Positions 60,701 to 64,000 of a stretch of 64,000 bases of DNA are shown one piece after another. Made by a program: the position numbers and the translations under genes. The stretch comes from Pagrus major (lineage: Eukaryota > Chordata > Actinopteri > Spariformes > Sparidae). A model generated the notes under the pieces. The model saw nothing but the letters and a program-made list of their open reading frames with translations. It was not told where the DNA came from and ran no database searches. The stretch spans positions 28,645,315 through 28,709,314 of the forward strand of contig NC_133232.1 in assembly GCF_040436345.1 (NCBI RefSeq), in the 5' to 3' direction. Position 1 is the stretch's first letter. Each line of letters opens with the position of its first letter.

Positions 60701-60933
60701 TATGTATTGACTGTAGAATAAATTCCTTGACAGGTGATGCAGAACCGCCTGGTCCCCCGCAGACAACCCCAACAAATGTGAGCCTGGATGGAAATGAGAC
60801 AGAGGTGCACAACAGACAGATGAATGGTCAGAGTGGAAGAAATCAATCAGAGTCCATTAATGATGGAGAGGTAGAAAGAGTAGAGGGAGGACTCAGAAAG
60901 CTCCCAAACGCCACTGACAAATATACTGAATGA
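57741..60933 (+). CDS. bscl2: bscl2, seipin, lipid droplet biogenesis protein
   Basis: Eight exons join in phase to 371 residues: 57741-57991, 58082-58160, 58255-58398, 59423-59557, 59639-59736, 60324-60453, 60567-60645, 60734-60933. Seipin is an ER membrane oligomer that organises lipid droplet assembly. The first membrane helix is near residues 45-65 (VVVLLLWIAAFLYGSFYYSY). The luminal beta-sandwich follows (TDCESPSSFLCTYPVANISL, LTFGQAYQISLQLEMPDSP, LRYQSDLLRYLGTLLFL, AEQKQTLDVELFSDY, VQIYSSHLYVHAHFSGLR). The second helix is VGVSSNFIFLSLLFILSYM, then a polar cytosolic tail. The ATG at 57741 is used because a good acceptor (AG at 57725-57726) lies just before it; the reading frame further upstream is intron. 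A possible extra in-frame exon at 58520-58555 is listed separately. The gene is divergent from rnaseh2c. Confidence 0.94.
58520..58555 (+). other. possible 36-nt cassette exon of bscl2
   Basis: Between exons 3 and 4 lies a 36-nt stretch bounded by TTTCTCAG and GTGAGTAC. It is phase 0 at both ends and free of stops (ARQQLSASSSRF). Direct joining of the neighbouring exons gives SSRH-GILRYQSDLL, which aligns without a gap to human SSRSVMLHYRSDLL, so the constitutive protein does not need this exon. Inclusion would add 12 residues after about residue 158 in the luminal domain. Its end (SASSSRF) resembles the end of exon 3 (VASSSRH), which hints at a small internal duplication. Confidence 0.4.
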
Positions 60934-61305
60934 TAACCTGAGTTGCCACGTTCAAGCTCTTCCACTCTGATGCTTTAATGTTAGAACCCTCTGATTTATG
61001 GGCTTGACTCATCTGAAACTTTATACAAATCTCTCACTGTCATTTCTTAGATTTCTTTTATTCCTTGAATACACAAGATTACTAAATAAATAAGCAAATG
61101 AATAAATACAGTCAAAATATGTAATACAACCTTGAAATAGTGAAATAATTCAACAGTTTTTTAAAACACATTACTGCACCTCTTGTATTTGTCATGTTTT
61201 ATTCCATTTCATTTCAACTCCCTTTTCCAAATTCAGTTTTTATTTCACGGTGCAATTTCCCCCAATTTTATTTAATAATGCCACATCTTTTTTTCTGTCA
61301 ATCAA

Positions 61306-61311
61306 AATAAA
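61306..61311 (+). terminator. bscl2 polyadenylation signal
   Basis: AATAAA about 375 bp after the bscl2 stop. An earlier overlapping cluster (AATAAATAAGC) lies near 61085. Confidence 0.5.
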
Positions 61312-62117
61312 CAGGGCAGAGACATTTCTGTAATTGACTCTCTTGTGTAATTGGCTTTGGTCTGAAAAACTGCACAGCCGTTCTGTCTCAGTCTTGTTTG
61401 TCTTGATTGACAGACATAGACTTTGTAATAAAAAGCAACATCATGAAATGAAGCATTCACAGGTAAGATGTGAAATAAAAACTGGGGGAAATACATACAA
61501 ATTTAAGACACAAGGAGTAAACACAGGACTGGGAAACAGACAATTACAACTGGACAACTGAAAGAGGTAAACACAAAATACACAGGGACTAACTAACTAA
61601 CTAAAAATGGGTGAACACAAAACAGGTGGAAAAAATACAAAGACAGGAAGTGTAAAGAAAAGCATGACACATGAGGAGTCTCTTTCAACATAAGACTAAC
61701 TAATTTAAAACCTCGGACCTTGACAGATGCAGGATGCATGATTTTAAAAATCTATTAAAACATTACACATTTTCATGGTTACATCATATATAATATCTGT
61801 ATTTATTCATATAAATATTTATTTCACAATGACTTATTTGTTTATCTTAGCACTCTGCGTGTCTGTTTACTTGGGACGTACATACACAGAAATACAGTAT
61901 ATTAATAAGTTTACACTGACACTGACTGGCTGGGATTCCTGTTTTCCTATTTCAGCTGTGTAATGTACGATTTTGGAGCTGTTTCTTTTGCAAGTTATAA
62001 CTATCATGCTGGCTGAAATGTTACTTTAAAATGTTGTTACCAATTGATTAAGATGTTAAATTATGATTATAGCATGTGAGGCAACCTGTGTATCTTTTTT
62101 ACCTATACAAAAATATC

Positions 62118-62590
62118 TTAAAGGAGAAATATTATACTCATTTTCAGGTTCATAGTTTTATTTTAGTTGCTACTAGAACAGGTTTACATGCTTTAATGCT
62201 AAAAAAAACTCACATCCGTTTTCTCATATTGTCCAGTCAGTGATGCAGCACTGTATTCCCCCTCTGTCTGAGTAGCTCTGTTCTCTTTAAAGCCTAGTCT
62301 CCTCCGATTGGTCAGTTCACACACGGCAGGGCCAGCAGCGTTAACAACAACAGAGCAGCTGTGCTAAATCAATTCTTATTCTTATTGAATTATGCAAATG
62401 TGTGACATGGTGACATAATGTGATGTCACAGAATTAAAGGCAGGACTACTGATGAGGCGTTTCAGGAGCAGTGTTTTCTGTGGGAGAGAGGAGCTTCTGT
62501 TGGTGCAGACTTTGACCTTTTAGATGCACAAGAACCTATAGAATACGGAAGGAGAGGAAAAAAGTGAAAAAGCACAATATATATCCTTTA
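62118..62590 (+). mobile_element. non-autonomous DNA element, most complete copy
   Basis: Runs from TTAAAGGAGAAATATTATACTC to ATATATCCTTTAA, so the ends are inverted repeats. It shares its centre (GGACTACTGATGAGGCGTTTCAGGAGCAGTGTTTTCTGTGGG) with 37245-37700 and with 7697-8166 in reverse. Confidence 0.72.
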
Positions 62591-63155
62591 AATTTATTGA
62601 GTTTTAAACCAAACTGTTTGTTACTTGGCTGCAAATCCATTCTAAGCTATATTCTGTTGCAATAAAACCTGTTAAAAATGTTCATCGGTCTTTTGGTCAA
62701 AACTTTTTCCAAAAAAAGAAATCACTGAGCTAAAACAGTTAACCCACAAAGTACATACTCATATGTGGTGGGAGGACACCTTCCTCGTCTGCTGACACAG
62801 TCACATCTGTCATTCCTGGATGTCCTCTTGGCTCTGTGACTCTGTTGGCTGATTGAAGCTTTGGAAACTTACTCACGTCACTGCATGCAAAATATGGCAC
62901 CAGCAGGGAGAAGAGAAGAGAGAGGGATGTAGCTCGGTGAAAGGCACGGAGCTTTCTATCACAGGTGGAAGACACAGGTAAGGTACAGTAAGGTAAGTTA
63001 GACATATGAGGATTTATAGTTTTATATTTCTGTTAGGGTCCTTTTAAGAGCGTTTTAGAGTGGTGTTTAGACTGCTAAATTCATTTCCTCGAACGTATTC
63101 AAAACTGCACCTCTTGTAAACATTTCCTTGTTTTGTACAGGCACATGTTGGGCCC

Positions 63156-64000
63156 ATGGAGCAAATACACCATCTGCCCTCCACAGTGGACTCAAAGATG
63201 GATGTGACAGATGACAACCACGTGGAGGGAATGAAGATGGAAACAGATAACAAGCAAACAATGGATAATGACTTCACTGCTGGACTATCAGATGAGACGT
63301 ACCAAAATCTGACAATCCGTGAAGGGCCTTCCAGCAGCTGCGGGAGACTCAGAGTTAGATCCAGACCCAGACTCCAGTCGACAAAAAGTTTCCCCCCTTA
63401 CAGTCAGTGTATAGGTGGACTTGGAGAGGATGGAGAGCAGGACAATATGATCACTCATCATCCCAATCTCAGAAATGATGACATGATGAGGGAGGACGTG
63501 AATGAGTTGGTTCAAGGCACAGAAAGAAAAGAGGACTTTGAGTTGAAGGCAAGATGTGCAAGGGGTGAAGTGAAGACGAAATGGAGGACGAGGAGGAGGG
63601 AGAGGTTAGGGGGGAGCTTTGAAGTTGATCCAGACGGATGGGAGAGCGCACAATGGAGTGGGAAAAGACGGGCAGAAGAGACTGAAAGAGAGAGGGAGCA
63701 TGATGATGAGGAGAGGCAAGGGGGCACAAACAGGGAGTGGAAACACTGGAGAAGTAAAAACTCGAGTTTTGAGATAGAGGCAAAAGAGGAAGAGGATGAG
63801 GAGGGGAAGAGATCTCCTGTTTCAGCAGTGGAGGGGGAGAATGAGGGCAGTAGGGAGACCCCAGAGGCTGAAGAAGCTGAGAGTCTGCCAGGGATGGTAG
63901 AGGGCCCCACAACACATCAGTGGTCCTCCCCACATCCAATCCTCTCCAAGATTTTGCACTCCTCCTCCACCTCCTCCTCCAGCTCCTCCATCAACCTCTC
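63156..64000 (+). CDS. unrecognised acidic/basic low-complexity coding exon, truncated by window end
   Basis: An acceptor (TTTTGTACAG, AG at 63139-63140) is followed by an ATG at 63156 and a frame with no stop to the window edge, about 281 codons. The protein is highly charged: MEQIHHLPSTVDSKMDVTD at the start, then E/R-rich segments (KWRTRRRERLGG, EREREHDDEERQGG, EEEDEEGKRS). It ends in a serine run (SKILHSSSTSSSSSS). No folded domain is visible. The length of the open frame and the good acceptor argue for a real exon with a long disordered N-terminal region. A possible leader exon ends with the donor ACACAG|GTAAGG near 62979. Long disordered leaders ending in serine clusters occur ahead of catalytic domains in several families, for example inositol-trisphosphate 3-kinases, but nothing here proves that identity. 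Confidence 0.6.
   Translation, partial: MEQIHHLPSTVDSKMDVTDDNHVEGMKMETDNKQTMDNDFTAGLSDETYQNLTIREGPSSSCGRLRVRSRPRLQSTKSFPPYSQCIGGLGEDGEQDNMITHHPNLRNDDMMREDVNELVQGTERKEDFELKARCARGEVKTKWRTRRRERLGGSFEVDPDGWESAQWSGKRRAEETEREREHDDEERQGGTNREWKHWRSKNSSFEIEAKEEEDEEGKRSPVSAVEGENEGSRETPEAEEAESLPGMVEGPTTHQWSSPHPILSKILHSSSTSSSSSSINL

Noticed and set aside
62739-63005. 88-codon minus frame before the last gene
   Set aside because: No homology. The plus strand there has a better reading as a leader exon with donor ACACAG|GTAAGG.
63469-63939. 156- and 132-codon Ser/Pro/Leu-rich minus frames
   Set aside because: Low-complexity shadows of the acidic plus-strand exon.

Overview
This window is nuclear DNA from a ray-finned fish, probably a spiny-rayed teleost. 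The evidence is spliced vertebrate genes with GT-AG introns, abundant teleost-type interspersed repeats and many (CA)n/(GA)n microsatellites. The genes match a conserved vertebrate neighbourhood whose human counterparts lie on 11q12-q13. The organism and family names come from recognising the protein sequences; no database search was run.

Layout, left to right. (1) Positions 1-23165 hold the 5' part of macrod1 on the minus strand: exon 1 at 22751-23165, exon 2 at 21244-21342 and exon 3 at 20461-20568. The leftmost 20 kb appears to be its third intron and contains only repeats (LINE remnants, MITE-like elements, a three-copy tandem repeat). (2) 23166-26243 is the spacer between the divergent genes macrod1 and fermt3. 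(3) 26244-41812 is fermt3 (kindlin-3) on the plus strand, with 14 coding exons and a predicted 645 residues. (4) 42999-45608 is trpt1 (tRNA 2'-phosphotransferase) on the minus strand, convergent with fermt3. (5) 47985-50856 is zbtb3 (BTB plus two C2H2 fingers) on the plus strand, divergent from trpt1. (6) 53306-55182 is rnaseh2c on the minus strand, convergent with zbtb3. (7) 57741-60933 is bscl2 (seipin) on the plus strand, divergent from rnaseh2c. (8) 63156-64000 is the open start of an unrecognised acidic coding exon that runs off the right edge.

The most unusual part is 26978-33057. Introns 1 and 2 of fermt3 carry a tRNA-Trp(CCA) array: ten copies of one identical 72-nt gene (four on plus, six on minus), seven decayed copies and one extra half copy. 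Three plus copies sit in a near-perfect 291-bp tandem repeat. The minus copies carry the same flanks inverted. The centre holds two long hairpins whose loops are reverse complements of each other. MITE-like elements lie on both sides of the plus-strand block.

Other notable structures are a possible 36-nt in-frame cassette exon in the luminal domain of seipin, very short final coding exons in trpt1 and rnaseh2c, a 42-bp minisatellite open on both strands, and a fold-back element between two related copies of a block in the zbtb3 leader intron. The genes have unrelated jobs (ADP-ribose metabolism, integrin activation, tRNA splicing repair, transcription, RNA:DNA hybrid removal, lipid droplet formation). 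They are linked by shared promoters and facing 3' ends, not by a pathway.
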